In this document: piece by piece, positions 1 through 9,628 of the stretch
Numbering within the stretch: position 1 is the stretch's first letter
Layout of the letters: every line of letters begins with the position of its first letter
DNA from: Enterobacteriaceae bacterium LSJC7
Lineage (GTDB): Bacteria; Pseudomonadota; Gammaproteobacteria; Enterobacterales; Enterobacteriaceae
Direction of reading: 5' to 3'
Length of the DNA: 64,000 nt
NCBI GenBank assembly: GCA_000302695.1
Contig: AMFN01000003.1
Span: 620,001-684,000 of the forward strand
Made by a program: the position numbers and the translations under genes
The notes under the pieces: generated by a model
What the model was told of the DNA's origin: nothing
Database searches by the model: none
What the model saw: the letters and a program-made list of their open reading frames with translations, nothing else

Positions 1-135
1 TGCCGCAGTGTCGTGACTCACGGAAAGTGAAACATCTTCATCAGGCATGAAAAAGCTGACAGCTGCCGATCCTGCTGTGGTGAAGGCCGATACAAGTTTC
101 TTCGGTATGACCTGGTAGCGCCATTCTGCCGCCAT
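1..135 (-). CDS. Partial open frame running off the left edge, unrecognised
   Basis: An open frame enters from the left edge and, read leftwards, begins at an ATG at 135. An in-frame TGA lies a few codons further upstream, so the start is local. The visible N-terminus reads MAAEWRYQVIPKKLV, followed by a small alanine/serine-rich stretch and an acidic segment (PDEDVS). An AGGG-like ribosome site directly precedes the ATG but is too close to be convincing. I recognise no family. Only 45 codons are visible and the rest lies outside the window, so this could be a real gene start or a chance open frame. Confidence 0.25.
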   Translation of the reverse strand, partial: MAAEWRYQVIPKKLVSAFTTAGSAAVSFFMPDEDVSLSVSHDTAA

Positions 136-236
136 TCCCTGAGGTCTGGCCACAAGGCAATCTCACCATTTGCATTCCTTAAGTGCCACATTACGCTTTC
201 TTATACTGTGGTTCTTGCGGCGGGCACCATACGCGT

Positions 237-1145
237 ATGGATATTATCCTTGCACCAACTCACCTGGGCCTGCGCCCTTTACACCCCGGCCATCTTCCCG
301 GCACCTGGCGTGCGCCTGAAGTACTGATGGCCTGCGGTCTGGCAGAACGTTTGAAAGCCATTAACGTCACGACCCTCCCCACACCGCCCTATTCGGCAGA
401 TGCCTTGCCTGGCACCCGCATACGTAACGGCTACGCCATTAGAGAGTTCAATCTACTGCTTGCCAGCACTGTCGCCAGAGTCCAGGCACAAGCCCATTTT
501 CCTCTGGTGATTGGCGGTGATTGTTCTGTTTTACTGGGTGCGCTTGCTGGCTCGCGCCAAAATGGTGCCGTATCGCTGGTACATATTGACGGCCACAGCG
601 ATTTTCGACACCCAGGTAATGACAATATGCAGCAGTTGCCGGGCGCTGTGGCCGGCATGGACCTGGCGCTGGCAACGGGGCGCGGGGAAACGCTGCTGAC
701 GCAATGGCCCGGCATTGGCGGGCCACTGGTGCACGACAGTGCAGTGGTGCAACTGGGAGAGCGAGAATCGCGTGATGCTGATTTTGCCTGGCCCGACATT
801 GCCCAAACGGCAATTACCCAAATCGATGTTTTTACCGCACACGCGCTAGGGCCGGAAAACATTCTGAGCCAGATTTACGCGACGCTCAACGCCACCCGGC
901 AGCGATTCTGGATCCATTTTGATGTGGACGTCTTCGATAAAATGGTCATGCCCGCCGTGGACTCTCCCGGCAGCCCGGGCATTGATCCGCTGTGGATTGA
1001 ACATATCTGTACGCGCTTACTGCAAAATCTGCTGTGCTGCGGTATGAGCGTCAGTGTTTACGATCCCGACCTTGACCCGCAGCACCGCTACGCTACTTTT
1101 CTCGTTGACCTGCTGGGCGCTCTGTTTCGTAACCGTGGAAGGTAG
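237..1145 (+). CDS. Arginase/agmatinase (ureohydrolase) family protein
   Basis: A protein of 302 residues in the binuclear-manganese ureohydrolase family, which cleaves guanidino compounds such as arginine or agmatine to urea and an amine. The family signatures appear in order: a GGDCS motif near residue 95, HIDGHSDF (the D-x-H-x-D metal motif) near 117, and HFDVDVFD near 225. The usual first motif is GGDHS, whose histidine binds one manganese; here it is cysteine. I chose the ATG at 237 because MDIILAPTHLG is a natural family N-terminus. An in-frame GTG at 183 would add 18 cysteine-rich residues with no family character. Substrate is unknown. No partner gene is adjacent; yeiG follows after about 220 bases. 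Confidence 0.75.
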   Translation: MDIILAPTHLGLRPLHPGHLPGTWRAPEVLMACGLAERLKAINVTTLPTPPYSADALPGTRIRNGYAIREFNLLLASTVARVQAQAHFPLVIGGDCSVLLGALAGSRQNGAVSLVHIDGHSDFRHPGNDNMQQLPGAVAGMDLALATGRGETLLTQWPGIGGPLVHDSAVVQLGERESRDADFAWPDIAQTAITQIDVFTAHALGPENILSQIYATLNATRQRFWIHFDVDVFDKMVMPAVDSPGSPGIDPLWIEHICTRLLQNLLCCGMSVSVYDPDLDPQHRYATFLVDLLGALFRNRGR

Positions 1146-1366
1146 CCACAAAGTGAGCCATCCACAGATATAAATGTCACCGCTTCGGTGCATTAATTTT
1201 CTGCATAAAAACGGTCCGGCAGGCCCTTTCTTCAATGGGCGTATACTCTCTGGCCCCGCTACCAGGCTGCATAATGCGATACATCCATCCTTTTCATTAA
1301 GCGATGAAATTCCCGCTCGTCGGCTGTTATGATGTGCTAAAACATCGTCAATTTCAGGAGTGCAAA

Positions 1367-2203
1367 ATGGAGAAGATTGAAGAACACCGCTGCTTTGGCG
1401 GTTTGCAGCAGCGCTGGCGCCACGACTCAACGGTGCTGGGCTGCCCTATGACGTTCAGCATTTTCCTGCCGCCAACTCATGAAGAAAATGCCCCGCCGGC
1501 GCTGTGGTGGCTCTCAGGTCTGACCTGTAATGATGAAAACTTTACCACCAAAGCTGGCGCACAGCGCATGGCAGCGGAACTTGGCATTGCCCTGGTGATG
1601 CCAGACACCAGCCCGCGCGGCGAAGAGGTGGCGAATGATGCGGCTTACGATTTAGGCCAGGGCGCCGGTTTTTATCTCAACGCGACGGCGAAGCCGTGGG
1701 CGGCACACTACCGCATGTACGATTACCTGCGCGATGAGCTACCTGCTCTGGTGGCAGAGCACTTCCCGCTGGGCGAGAAAGCGGCTATTTGCGGCCACTC
1801 GATGGGCGGCCACGGCGCACTGCTGATGGCGCTGAAAAACCCGGGCCGCTTCTGCTCTGTCTCGGCATTTGCACCCATCGTCAATCCTTCACGCGTGCCC
1901 TGGGGCGAGAAAGCGTTCAGCGCTTATCTGGGGGATGATAAGGAAGCCTGGAAAGCATGGGATAGCTGCGAACTGCTGTTAAGCGCGCCAGAAAATGCCC
2001 GCCTGCCGATGCTGATCGACCAGGGCGATGCGGATAATTTTCTTGCAGAGCAGCTACAGCCTGCGCGCTTTGCCGAAGCCGCCCGCAGCCGCGACTGGCC
2101 GCTGGAACTGCGCATCCAACACGGCTATGACCACAGCTATTACTTTATTGCGAGCTTTATTGAAGACCACCTGCGCTTTCACGCCGGCTATCTGTTTAAG
2201 TAG
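1367..2203 (+). CDS. yeiG: S-formylglutathione hydrolase YeiG
   Basis: A cytosolic esterase-D family serine hydrolase of 278 residues, the same length as E. coli YeiG. It hydrolyses S-formylglutathione to glutathione and formate, the last step of glutathione-dependent formaldehyde detoxification. The nucleophile elbow is GHSMGGHG with Ser145. A conserved [11 protein letters not shown] block lies near residue 50, and a C-terminal GYDHSYYF carries the catalytic histidine. Start chosen at 1367 ([10 protein letters not shown]), which has CAGGAG seven bases upstream and aligns with the E. coli start; an upstream ATG at 1304 lacks both. The final eight bases overlap the convergent EamA-family gene. 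Confidence 0.95.
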   Translation: MEKIEEHRCFGGLQQRWRHDSTVLGCPMTFSIFLPPTHEENAPPALWWLSGLTCNDENFTTKAGAQRMAAELGIALVMPDTSPRGEEVANDAAYDLGQGAGFYLNATAKPWAAHYRMYDYLRDELPALVAEHFPLGEKAAICGHSMGGHGALLMALKNPGRFCSVSAFAPIVNPSRVPWGEKAFSAYLGDDKEAWKAWDSCELLLSAPENARLPMLIDQGDADNFLAEQLQPARFAEAARSRDWPLELRIQHGYDHSYYFIASFIEDHLRFHAGYLFK

Positions 2204-3131
2204 TTTCCCCTGCCCCGCCATCGCGCGGGGCGACTTTTCCCTGCCTGCGGCGCGAGTCCAGCGCAATCAGCATGACCGACGACACAATCAACAGCGTGCC
2301 AAGCCAGTCCGGCAGCGTGAACGTCACGCCGAGCAGCAGTAGCGACAGCAGCGCGCTACTGAGCGGCTCGGCACAGCTCAGAATACTGGCTCGCGGCCCG
2401 CCAATCACCTGCGCACCTTTCAGGTACAGGCTGAAGGTTATCGCCGTGCCCACCACAATCAGATAAAAGAAGGCGAACAACACGCTGGCGTCATTCACCA
2501 TATCGATGCGCTGCGTGCCATAAAACGGAGTTAGCATCAGCCCGCCGAGCAGCATGCTCCAGCCCACCACCGGCAGTGTGCCGTAGCGGGCAATCAGCCC
2601 TGAGGAATAGGTGGTGTAAAAGGCCGCGGAAAAGGCCGAGGCAATGCCCCAGAACAACGCGGCGCCGGAGATACTGAGCGAGGTTGGATTACCGTGTGTG
2701 ACCAGTAAAAAGGTGCCCGCCAGCGAGGTGAAAATTGCCGCGAAAACGAACATCCCGGTGCGCTTCTTCTGCACCAGCGCAAACCAGGCAACGATAATCG
2801 ACGGCGAGAGGAATTGCAGCACCGTGGCGGTGGCGGCGTTAGACTCCTGGATTGCCATCAAAAAAGTCAGCTGTACCAGCAGCGCGCCAAAAAAGGTAAA
2901 CAGCAGCAGGCTGGGAATATCTTTACGCGTGGTAAAAATGCGAAACACGCGCTCGCCCTGCATAAAGGACAGCGTCAGCAAAATCAGGCCGGAGAACAAC
3001 AGGCGCACCATTGTCAGCCACTGCGCCGAAACGTGGCTGTTTTGCAGAATGTACTGCGCCGCCACGCCGGAACTGCCCCACAGCACAGCGGCCAGCAGCA
3101 CAGATAAAATGCCTTTTTTGGTCTGCCCCAT
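2196..3131 (-). CDS. EamA/DMT-superfamily inner-membrane exporter
   Basis: A membrane protein of about 311 residues with ten hydrophobic segments arranged as two EamA repeats, typical of drug/metabolite transporters (RhaT/YdcZ type). These export amino acids, metabolites or drugs across the inner membrane. The first helix carries [13 protein letters not shown], a typical DMT opening, and the second half ends with a short basic tail. Start chosen at the ATG at 3131 (MGQTKKG), which has GGAGG five bases upstream; ATGs at 3146 and 3143 lie before that site. The stop overlaps the convergent end of yeiG by eight bases, so no terminator separates the two. Substrate cannot be told from sequence. Confidence 0.8.
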   Translation of the reverse strand: MGQTKKGILSVLLAAVLWGSSGVAAQYILQNSHVSAQWLTMVRLLFSGLILLTLSFMQGERVFRIFTTRKDIPSLLLFTFFGALLVQLTFLMAIQESNAATATVLQFLSPSIIVAWFALVQKKRTGMFVFAAIFTSLAGTFLLVTHGNPTSLSISGAALFWGIASAFSAAFYTTYSSGLIARYGTLPVVGWSMLLGGLMLTPFYGTQRIDMVNDASVLFAFFYLIVVGTAITFSLYLKGAQVIGGPRASILSCAEPLSSALLSLLLLGVTFTLPDWLGTLLIVSSVMLIALDSRRRQGKVAPRDGGAGETT

Positions 3132-3380
3132 CATCTCCTCCATCATCCAGCCGGGCTGCTCAGTGCGCTAAAAATCAGAGGGCTATCATACGCGCATTTG
3201 TCTGTTTCATGAGAGAGGAAAAAGGTCGGTCTGGCTCAACACGCGCGCAGGCACCGCCCAGCGGTGAGACGTTAACAATATGACCAGGCGATGTTTACCA
3301 CCGCGGTGATGGGTAAAGTAACAGCAGTCCAGGAAAAACGGCAGGAGAGTATTTCTCGCTCAAAGACAACTCTCAGAATG

Positions 3381-3410
3381 AAAAACGGGATGGTTTCCCA
3401 TCCCGTTTTT
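3381..3410 (-). terminator. Rho-independent terminator of cirA
   Basis: Thirteen-base perfect stem (aaaaacgggatgg / ccatcccgttttt) with a four-base loop, immediately after the cirA stop codon. The A-rich outer stem gives a U-tract on the minus transcript. Confidence 0.85.
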
Positions 3411-3414
3411 ATTA

Positions 3415-5400
3415 TCAGAAGCGATAGTCGGCAGCAATAAAGTAGCGGCGGCCATCTTCGTTATAGCTGTAGTCGTCGCGATCGAGGTCTTTATCCCCAA
3501 TGTTCAGCACGCCTGCGCGCAGCTTCAGCGCCTGCGTGGCCTGCCAGGCCGCACCGGCGTTCCAGACCGTATAGCCGCCCGGTGTCGGGTTACCGCTGGT
3601 TTCGGTGCGTTTTTGGCCGGTGTAGTCTGCCTGCACGTAGAACGACCAGTCGTCGGTTGCCAGCCAGTCTACCGTAGCGTGCGCGGTGTGGAATGGCATC
3701 TCTGAGAGCGGACGGTTGCCGCCGTTGCTCAGATTACGTCCGTCGGTATAGGTGTAGTTAAGCGTCAGCTTCCACTGCTCGTCAAACGGCACCTTCAGTT
3801 CAGTTTCCACGCCACGGATGCGCGCCTTATCCACGTTGTAGTAACGGAACACCGGTTTGCCATCGACAATGCCGACAAAGTTCGGATATGTCGGCGCCAG
3901 CGCGACGTCAGCGGTGCGGCTGATGTTAATCATGTCATCGATGTTGTTCTGGTAGGTGGTAACGCTTGCCGTCACGCCATCCAGCCAGCCCTCTTCGCCC
4001 GCGTAGTACAGGCCTACTTCAAAGCTCTCGCTGGTTTCCGGGTTCAGGTCCGGGCTACCGACAATTTTGCAGGCACCGCGACAGGAATTGCTCTGCCAGT
4101 CGGGGCTCAGTTGCAGCAGTGACGGTGCCTTAAACGCTGTTGCCCAGCCGCCTTTTACCGTTAGCGTGTCGGTAGCGTTGTAGACCAGATAGGCACGCGG
4201 GCTCCAGTGGTCGCCGTAGGTTTCGTGGTCGTCCATACGCAACCCGGCGGTGAGCGCTAACGGGTCAAAGATGCGCCACTCGTCTTCCAGGAACAGCGCA
4301 TACTGGTTGGCCGAGGTTTTGCTGCTGTCACCACCGGTAATGTTCACCGCGTCGCTCAGTCTGTCGTTACGCCATTCGCCGCCGAAGGTCAGCATCTGGT
4401 TTAATTCACTCAGCGCCAGCGCCACCTTGCCATCAACAGTGTTATTGCGCGAGGTAATGGCAGAGGCATTGCCCGGATTGCGGTTATCGGTTTTATCGCC
4501 ATAAAAGCGCAGCTCGGTGGTACCAAAATCCCAGCGGCCGTTGTGTGACAGCGAGTAGTTCTGGCGATCCATGCGGTTTTTATCAAGCGAGTCAGACTCC
4601 CTGTCCTGGCGGTCAAAACCATACGTCAGGTTGATATCCTGATTTTCCGCAGGCGTGAGCGCAAATTCAACGTTGCCGTTACGCGCGATCATGCCTTCAA
4701 TACGCGGCGTTTCACCGGTGGTGCTGGTTTCAGATGCCTGCTGGGCATCTTTCTCACGCTTGCTGAGCCCACCGTAAACCTTCACGCCCAGCACATCATC
4801 AATCAGCGGGCCGGTGACAAAGAAGTTGCCGTTATAGCTGTCGCCACGGTCGCGATGTTCCTGGATTGTGCTGTCGAGGCTCAGCGTACCGTGCCAGGCA
4901 CGCCCGACTTTACGGGTGATGATATTCACCACGCCGCCGAGCGCGTCGGAGCCATACAGTGAGGACATCGGCCCGCGCACCACTTCAATACGCTCAATAG
5001 CATCGGTTGGGATCCAACCCAGGTCGAAATCGTTATGGCGGAACATGGCATTGCGCGAGCTGACGCGCTTGCCGTCAACCAGAATCAGGGTGTAACCGCT
5101 GTCGAGGCCGCGAATACTTACGCCCTGGCGGTTGTCACCTTCATTGGTCAGCTGGATACCGGGAACTTCTTTGAGGATGTCTTTAAGGTTCTGCACCGGG
5201 CGGCGCTGGATATCTTCGGCGGTGATAACGCTAATGCTGGCAGGTGCGTCTTTCAGGTTCTGTTCAACCGCGGAGGCCGTCACGACCATGACGTCTTCTT
5301 TGCGACGTTCGGTATCGGTTTCTGCCGCAACCGCAGTCAGGCTCAGGGACAGCGCGGACAGGCACAGCCCTCCCCGGACCACAGGATTTAACCTAAACAT
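3415..5400 (-). CDS. cirA: TonB-dependent catecholate siderophore receptor CirA
   Basis: Outer-membrane receptor of 661 residues (E. coli CirA 663) importing iron complexes of linear enterobactin breakdown products and other catecholates with TonB energy; it also serves as colicin I receptor in E. coli. A signal peptide ([11 protein letters not shown] to AVAAETD) precedes a TonB box (EDVMVVTAS). The plug domain includes LKDVxGIQL-type text and [24 protein letters not shown] 22-strand barrel ends in the C-terminal phenylalanine of FIAADYRF. Start chosen at 5400 with GGAG upstream, matching E. coli; an ATG at 5445 would precede the signal peptide. A Fur box lies about 300 bases upstream. Confidence 0.97.
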   Translation of the reverse strand: MFRLNPVVRGGLCLSALSLSLTAVAAETDTERRKEDVMVVTASAVEQNLKDAPASISVITAEDIQRRPVQNLKDILKEVPGIQLTNEGDNRQGVSIRGLDSGYTLILVDGKRVSSRNAMFRHNDFDLGWIPTDAIERIEVVRGPMSSLYGSDALGGVVNIITRKVGRAWHGTLSLDSTIQEHRDRGDSYNGNFFVTGPLIDDVLGVKVYGGLSKREKDAQQASETSTTGETPRIEGMIARNGNVEFALTPAENQDINLTYGFDRQDRESDSLDKNRMDRQNYSLSHNGRWDFGTTELRFYGDKTDNRNPGNASAITSRNNTVDGKVALALSELNQMLTFGGEWRNDRLSDAVNITGGDSSKTSANQYALFLEDEWRIFDPLALTAGLRMDDHETYGDHWSPRAYLVYNATDTLTVKGGWATAFKAPSLLQLSPDWQSNSCRGACKIVGSPDLNPETSESFEVGLYYAGEEGWLDGVTASVTTYQNNIDDMINISRTADVALAPTYPNFVGIVDGKPVFRYYNVDKARIRGVETELKVPFDEQWKLTLNYTYTDGRNLSNGGNRPLSEMPFHTAHATVDWLATDDWSFYVQADYTGQKRTETSGNPTPGGYTVWNAGAAWQATQALKLRAGVLNIGDKDLDRDDYSYNEDGRRYFIAADYRF

Positions 5401-5704
5401 TCCAATTCTCCATGAGGTAACAACAAATATAAAAATCGCCCACACAGCAAATGCGCCGCCCGCGACGTTGGCGGGGGCTGCTTTTTTTAACCGGCTGGTT
5501 TATCCACCAGTCCGTCAATCAGGATTTGCGCCGTCGTTGGTGAACAGCGCATGCCTGGCGTCCAGTCTCACCTGCGGTTTTCCTCGCTATAAAAACATCG
5601 GGGACCACAACGCTGGACTGCTCAGGCAACAGAGTGTGCTATTTGGCGGGAAACCGTGACGCCTCCCCAACAGTTCTCTGTCATTTGAAGCGCAAAACGA
5701 TAAA
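5401..5704 (-). other. Long cirA 5' leader region
   Basis: No gene is supported in the 300 bases between cirA and its Fur box. The stretch holds a GC-rich imperfect hairpin around 5455-5488 that is followed by seven Ts only on the plus strand, so it is antisense to the cirA transcript. In E. coli the cirA leader is a target of small RNAs (OmrA/B, RyhB), and a leader of this size would fit such control; no pairing site was verified here. Confidence 0.4.
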
Positions 5705-5723
5705 GCAAATGATAATTATTATC
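5705..5723. promoter_or_regulatory. Fur box upstream of cirA
   Basis: The 19 bases GCAAATGATAATTATTATC match the classical Fur consensus at 16 of 19 positions, with both inner GATAAT/ATTATC half-sites intact. The site lies upstream of cirA and downstream of lysP, consistent with iron repression of the receptor. Confidence 0.8.
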
Positions 5724-5824
5724 AATATTTTTCAATGACAAAGATCCGAATGGAGGGAAAATAAATCAGGTGTGAATAAAGAATGGGCGAATCGGCCAGA
5801 ATATGGCTGCTGTGACGAAAAGAT

Positions 5825-5860
5825 GCGGCCCCCGGAAAGTCACCTTTGACCGGGGGCCGC
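5825..5860 (-). terminator. GC-rich hairpin, second terminator of lysP
   Basis: Perfect 11-base stem gcggcccccgg / ccgggggccgc with a 14-base loop, 35 bases past the lysP stop. The minus-strand side continues into atctttt, giving a short U-run. Confidence 0.6.
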
Positions 5861-5869
5861 GTTTTATGT

Positions 5870-5890
5870 GATACCGCCAGAGGCGGTATC
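5870..5890 (-). terminator. Hairpin directly after lysP
   Basis: Nine-base perfect stem gataccgcc / ggcggtatc with a triloop, starting four bases past the lysP stop. There is no clear U-tract, so it probably acts with the GC-rich hairpin that follows or as a 3' end stabiliser. Confidence 0.45.
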
Positions 5891-5894
5891 ACGT

Positions 5895-7364
5895 TTATTT
5901 TTTCAGGTGCTGCGGGAACGTCATTTCGCTGTAGCGCACAAAACGCGAGCCTTTGACAATCTTGTAGCCAAACCAGATAGCAAAGAACAGCGGCAGGCCA
6001 ATATAGGTTGCCGTGACGCCAATCCAGTCGATACGGTCTGCCAGGAACGCTTCGTAGTTCTGACCGAGCGTAATGATCAGGCACAGCACAAAAGCGAAGA
6101 TAGGCCCAACCGGGAAGAAGCCGGAGCGGTATGGCAGGTCGTTAATATCGTTACCAGCCAGCACGTAGCCACGGCGGAAGCGATAGTGGCTGATGGCAAT
6201 CCCCAGCCAGGCGATAAAGCCGGTCATCCCGGAGGTATTGAGCAGCCACAGGTACACAGTCTGGTTGCCAAACATCGAGGTCAAAAAGCACAGCCCGGCG
6301 ACCACGGTGGTTGCATACAGCGCGTTGCGCGGCACGCCGCCTTTAGAGAGTTTTGAGAAAATGCGCGGCGCTTTACCGTCACACGCAAGCGTATACAGCA
6401 TACGGGTAGAAGCATACATGCCGGAGTTGCCCGCAGACAGCACCGCTGTGAGGATAACCGCGTTCATTACCGCCGCCGCAGACAGCAGGCCCGCGTGCTG
6501 GAACACCAGCGTGAACGGACTGACGCTGATGTCTTTAACATCGTTACGCAGCAGGCTCGGGTCCGTGTACGGGATAATCAGGCTGATAATCAGAATCGCG
6601 AACACATAGAACAGCAGGATACGCCAGAACACCTGGCGCACCGCGCGCGGAATGTTTTTCGCCGGGTCAGCGGATTCACCCGCGGCAATACCGATAAGCT
6701 CAGTCCCCTGGAACGAGAAGCCGACTATCATCGCCACGCCTATCATGGCGGCAAAGCCACCGGCAAACGGCGCATCGCCCACTGCCCAGTTGCTCCAGCC
6801 CGCAGGCTCAGTGCCTTTGAAGATGCCCATGATCATCAGCAAACCGGTGATGATGAAGATAATGACGGTCGCCACTTTGATAAGCGAGAACCAGTACTCC
6901 GCTTCACCGAAGCCTTTTACAGAGATGTAGTTCAGCAGGAACATAATGCCGAGGAACAGCGCACTCCAGATCCAGCCTGGCGTGTCGGGGAACCAGTAGT
7001 TCATCACCAGCTGCGCTGCGACCAAATCGACTGCGATAGTCACCGCCCAGTTGTACCAGTAGTTCCAGCCCAGCGCGAAGCCGAAGCCCTCTTCCACATA
7101 GTTCTGGCCGTAGGTCGCAAACGAGCCGGAAACCGGCATATAAGCCGCCAGCTCGCCCAGGCTCGTCATCAGGAAATACACCATCAGGCCGATGAGCATA
7201 TACGAAAACAGCGCGCCGCCTGGACCCGCCTGAGAAATGGTTGCGCCGGAGGCGACAAAAAGACCGGTACCAATAGAGCCGCCGATGGCGATCATCGTCA
7301 GATGACGTGCCTTAAGCTCGCGGCGCAGACCGGATGGTTGCGTATTATTATCTTGAGAAACCAT
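5895..7364 (-). CDS. lysP: Lysine-specific permease LysP
   Basis: Inner-membrane lysine/proton symporter of 489 residues (E. coli 489), APC superfamily with 12 membrane helices. The opening GLRRELKARHLTMIAIGGSIGTGLF is the amino-acid permease signature, and most of the sequence is nearly identical to E. coli LysP as I know it. In E. coli LysP also senses lysine for CadC, the activator of acid-induced lysine decarboxylase. Start chosen at 7364 (MVSQDNN); an upstream ATG at 7418 would add 18 residues unlike the family. It is divergent from no gene: yeiE also points leftwards, upstream. Confidence 0.97.
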   Translation of the reverse strand: MVSQDNNTQPSGLRRELKARHLTMIAIGGSIGTGLFVASGATISQAGPGGALFSYMLIGLMVYFLMTSLGELAAYMPVSGSFATYGQNYVEEGFGFALGWNYWYNWAVTIAVDLVAAQLVMNYWFPDTPGWIWSALFLGIMFLLNYISVKGFGEAEYWFSLIKVATVIIFIITGLLMIMGIFKGTEPAGWSNWAVGDAPFAGGFAAMIGVAMIVGFSFQGTELIGIAAGESADPAKNIPRAVRQVFWRILLFYVFAILIISLIIPYTDPSLLRNDVKDISVSPFTLVFQHAGLLSAAAVMNAVILTAVLSAGNSGMYASTRMLYTLACDGKAPRIFSKLSKGGVPRNALYATTVVAGLCFLTSMFGNQTVYLWLLNTSGMTGFIAWLGIAISHYRFRRGYVLAGNDINDLPYRSGFFPVGPIFAFVLCLIITLGQNYEAFLADRIDWIGVTATYIGLPLFFAIWFGYKIVKGSRFVRYSEMTFPQHLKK

Positions 7365-7510
7365 AGAAAAATGCTGTTCGTCCAAAAAATGAGGCGAGAT
7401 TGTAGCAGAACGCCGCAAAACCGCCTGAGTGAAAAGCGCTGTTATAAGAGAGCTTCATGATAGCGGCATCATTATAAGTAAAGCAGCGAATGGGCTCTCT
7501 GGCGCACATT

Positions 7511-8383
7511 CTACGGTTGCGCGTCGCAGTAGCGCAAAAAGCGCAGCAGCGCGCTGGACAGGTGCTTCTGGCGATGGTGAATGCGATACAGCGTGCGCAC
7601 CAGGCGCGGTAGCGGCACAGGCACTTCCACCAGCGTGCCGCTTTGCAACTGCTCCTCAATCACGCGCCGCGACAGACAGCTAACGCCCAGTCCATGGCGC
7701 ACGGCATGTTTGATGGCCTCGGAGTTCCCCAGTTCCATAGCCAGACGCAGGCGCGGCAGATGCGCCAGCAGCAGATAATCCACGATTTCGCGGGTGCCGG
7801 AGCCTTGCTCACGCAAAATCCACGGCGCATTCGCCAGGCTCTCCAGCGTGACCGGCGCGTTGAGTAACGCCGCACCAGGGGCGGCAAACACCACCAGTTC
7901 ATCTTCAAGCCACGGTTCGGTGACAATATCCGGCGTATGGCACGGCCCTTCAATCAGGCCGATATCAACGCGAAAATCCATCACCGCGTTAATCACGTCC
8001 TGGCTGTTGCCAACGCTCAGTTCCAGCGGCAGCGTCGGAAAATCGCGACGGTAACGGGCAATGGCCTCCGGCAGAATATAGTTGCCGATGGTGCTGCTGG
8101 CATACACGCGAATAGCGCCGTTGTCCTCACGAAAAAGCTGTTCGATTTCACCCGCCTGTTCCAGCAGCGCTACCGTGCGCGGGTACAACAGCCGCCCGTG
8201 CTCATTCACCACCAGTCGCTTACCGACGCGGTCAAACAATTGCACGCCGAGCTGGTTTTCGAGGTCGGCCAGCGCGGCGCTGACCGCCGACTGAGACAGC
8301 GCCATCATCTGTGAGGCCTGAGTGGTAGAGCCGCTTTTCAGCACTTCAGCAAAAACTTCGAGCTGGCGCAAAGTGATATGCAT
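7511..8383 (-). CDS. yeiE: LysR-type transcriptional regulator YeiE
   Basis: DNA-binding regulator of 290 residues. The N-terminal winged helix-turn-helix ([38 protein letters not shown]) is typical of LysR proteins and is followed by a two-lobed co-inducer domain. Divergent from yeiH, so it probably controls that gene. From memory, YeiE in Salmonella and Cronobacter responds to sulfite and affects yeiH and motility; I could not check this. Start chosen at 8383 ([11 protein letters not shown]), with AGAGAG about ten bases upstream; an ATG 42 bases earlier is not needed. A perfect inverted repeat in the shared promoter region is the likely operator. Confidence 0.92.
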   Translation of the reverse strand: MHITLRQLEVFAEVLKSGSTTQASQMMALSQSAVSAALADLENQLGVQLFDRVGKRLVVNEHGRLLYPRTVALLEQAGEIEQLFREDNGAIRVYASSTIGNYILPEAIARYRRDFPTLPLELSVGNSQDVINAVMDFRVDIGLIEGPCHTPDIVTEPWLEDELVVFAAPGAALLNAPVTLESLANAPWILREQGSGTREIVDYLLLAHLPRLRLAMELGNSEAIKHAVRHGLGVSCLSRRVIEEQLQSGTLVEVPVPLPRLVRTLYRIHHRQKHLSSALLRFLRYCDAQP

Positions 8384-8434
8384 CGTGATGTCTCTCTTTA
8401 TTACGCTTATCCACTTTCTTACCACTTATAATGG

Positions 8435-8456
8435 TTGATTATAAATATATAATCAA
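8435..8456. promoter_or_regulatory. Inverted repeat, candidate YeiE operator
   Basis: Perfect palindrome with 8-base arms TTGATTAT / ATAATCAA around a six-base AT spacer, between divergent yeiE and yeiH. It matches the T-N11-A style of LysR binding sites and lies about 50 bases upstream of each start. Confidence 0.65.
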
Positions 8457-8509
8457 TTTTTCATTTATAACGCTGCGTCTTAATCTTTCTCCCGTTAAGG
8501 AGAAAAACG

Positions 8510-9556
8510 ATGACGACACTACCGCTACCTCATTCACCGCACCTGCGCCACGTTATACCGGGCCTGGCGTTAAGTGTTCTGATCGCCGCCGCCGCACTCT
8601 GGGCCGGAGCACAACCACAGCTGGCCAACGCCGGGCTCAGTGCATTAACGCTGGCTATTCTTGCAGGCATGGTTCTGGGCAACAGCGTTTATCCACGCCT
8701 GAAACCGCGCTGCAACAGCGGCGTGCTGTTTGCAAAACAGCATCTGCTGCGCGCGGGCATTGTGCTTTATGGTCTGCGCCTGACCTTCAGCCAGATTGCT
8801 GAGGTTGGCGTAAGCGGCATTATTATTGACGCGCTGACGCTCACCAGCACCTTTACCCTTGCCTGCGTGCTTGGCCCTCGTGTGTTTGGGCTGGACCGTC
8901 AGACCAGCTGGCTGATTGGCGCAGGCAGCAGCATTTGCGGGGCGGCGGCGGTGCTGGCAGCCGAGCCAGTGGTGAAGGCCGATGCCGGGAAAGTGACCGT
9001 CTCCGTCGCCACCGTGGTGATTTTCGGCACGCTGGCGATTTTTATCTACCCTGCCCTGTGGCCGCTGTTGCAGTCGCTTTTCACCCCGGAGAATTTCGGC
9101 ATCTATATTGGCGCGACAGTGCACGAGGTCGCACAGGTCGTGGCCGCCGGTCACGCTGTCAGCCCGCAGGCAGAAAGCACGGCGGTGATTGCTAAAATGC
9201 TGCGCGTGATGATGCTGGCACCGTTTCTGTTGTTCCTTGCCGCACGCGTGAAGCAACTCGCACCGGCTAAAAAAGACGCACCGTCAAAAATCACGCTGCC
9301 GTGGTTCGCGCTGCTGTTTATTGCCGTCGCCGTTATCAATTCCTTTCACCTGCTGCCGGGCGCGCTGGTACAGTCGCTGGTGACGCTCGACACGCTGCTG
9401 CTCGCCATGGCCATGGCGGCACTTGGCTTAAGCACGCACTTAAGCACGCTGTGCCAGGCCGGGCTGAAGCCAATTTTGCTGGCACTGTGCCTGTTTGTCT
9501 GGCTACTGGTGGGCGGCGGTGCCATCAATGTGGCAGTGCACGCGCTTGCAGGATGA
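8510..9556 (+). CDS. yeiH: YeiH, UPF0324 putative sulfate/sulfite exporter
   Basis: Polytopic inner-membrane protein of 348 residues with about ten hydrophobic segments, UPF0324 (YeiH/PSE) family. Family landmarks are RAGIVLYGLRLTF near residue 90, GAGSSICGAAAV near 142 and GATVHEVAQVVAAG near 205. The divergent LysR gene yeiE is its likely regulator, and a role in sulfite or sulfate export has been proposed for the family. The start at 8510 has a strong AAGGAGAAAAACG leader. A 72-base gap separates it from nfo, which has its own ribosome site. Confidence 0.9.
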   Translation: MTTLPLPHSPHLRHVIPGLALSVLIAAAALWAGAQPQLANAGLSALTLAILAGMVLGNSVYPRLKPRCNSGVLFAKQHLLRAGIVLYGLRLTFSQIAEVGVSGIIIDALTLTSTFTLACVLGPRVFGLDRQTSWLIGAGSSICGAAAVLAAEPVVKADAGKVTVSVATVVIFGTLAIFIYPALWPLLQSLFTPENFGIYIGATVHEVAQVVAAGHAVSPQAESTAVIAKMLRVMMLAPFLLFLAARVKQLAPAKKDAPSKITLPWFALLFIAVAVINSFHLLPGALVQSLVTLDTLLLAMAMAALGLSTHLSTLCQAGLKPILLALCLFVWLLVGGGAINVAVHALAG

Positions 9557-9628
9557 ACGGGGGAAATTTTGTGACAGACCCGTTATCATAGGGTGTCTTT
9601 CCCGATAACGGGTATGAGGAGAAAACGC

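Noticed and set aside
5455-5488. Plus-strand terminator in the cirA leader
   Set aside because: The GC-rich stem is imperfect and no plus-strand gene precedes it; the T-run is probably incidental.
6495-7460. 321-codon open frame antisense to lysP
   Set aside because: It is a shadow of the lysP coding sequence; the translation is rich in His, Arg and Gln with no family match, and no ribosome site supports it.
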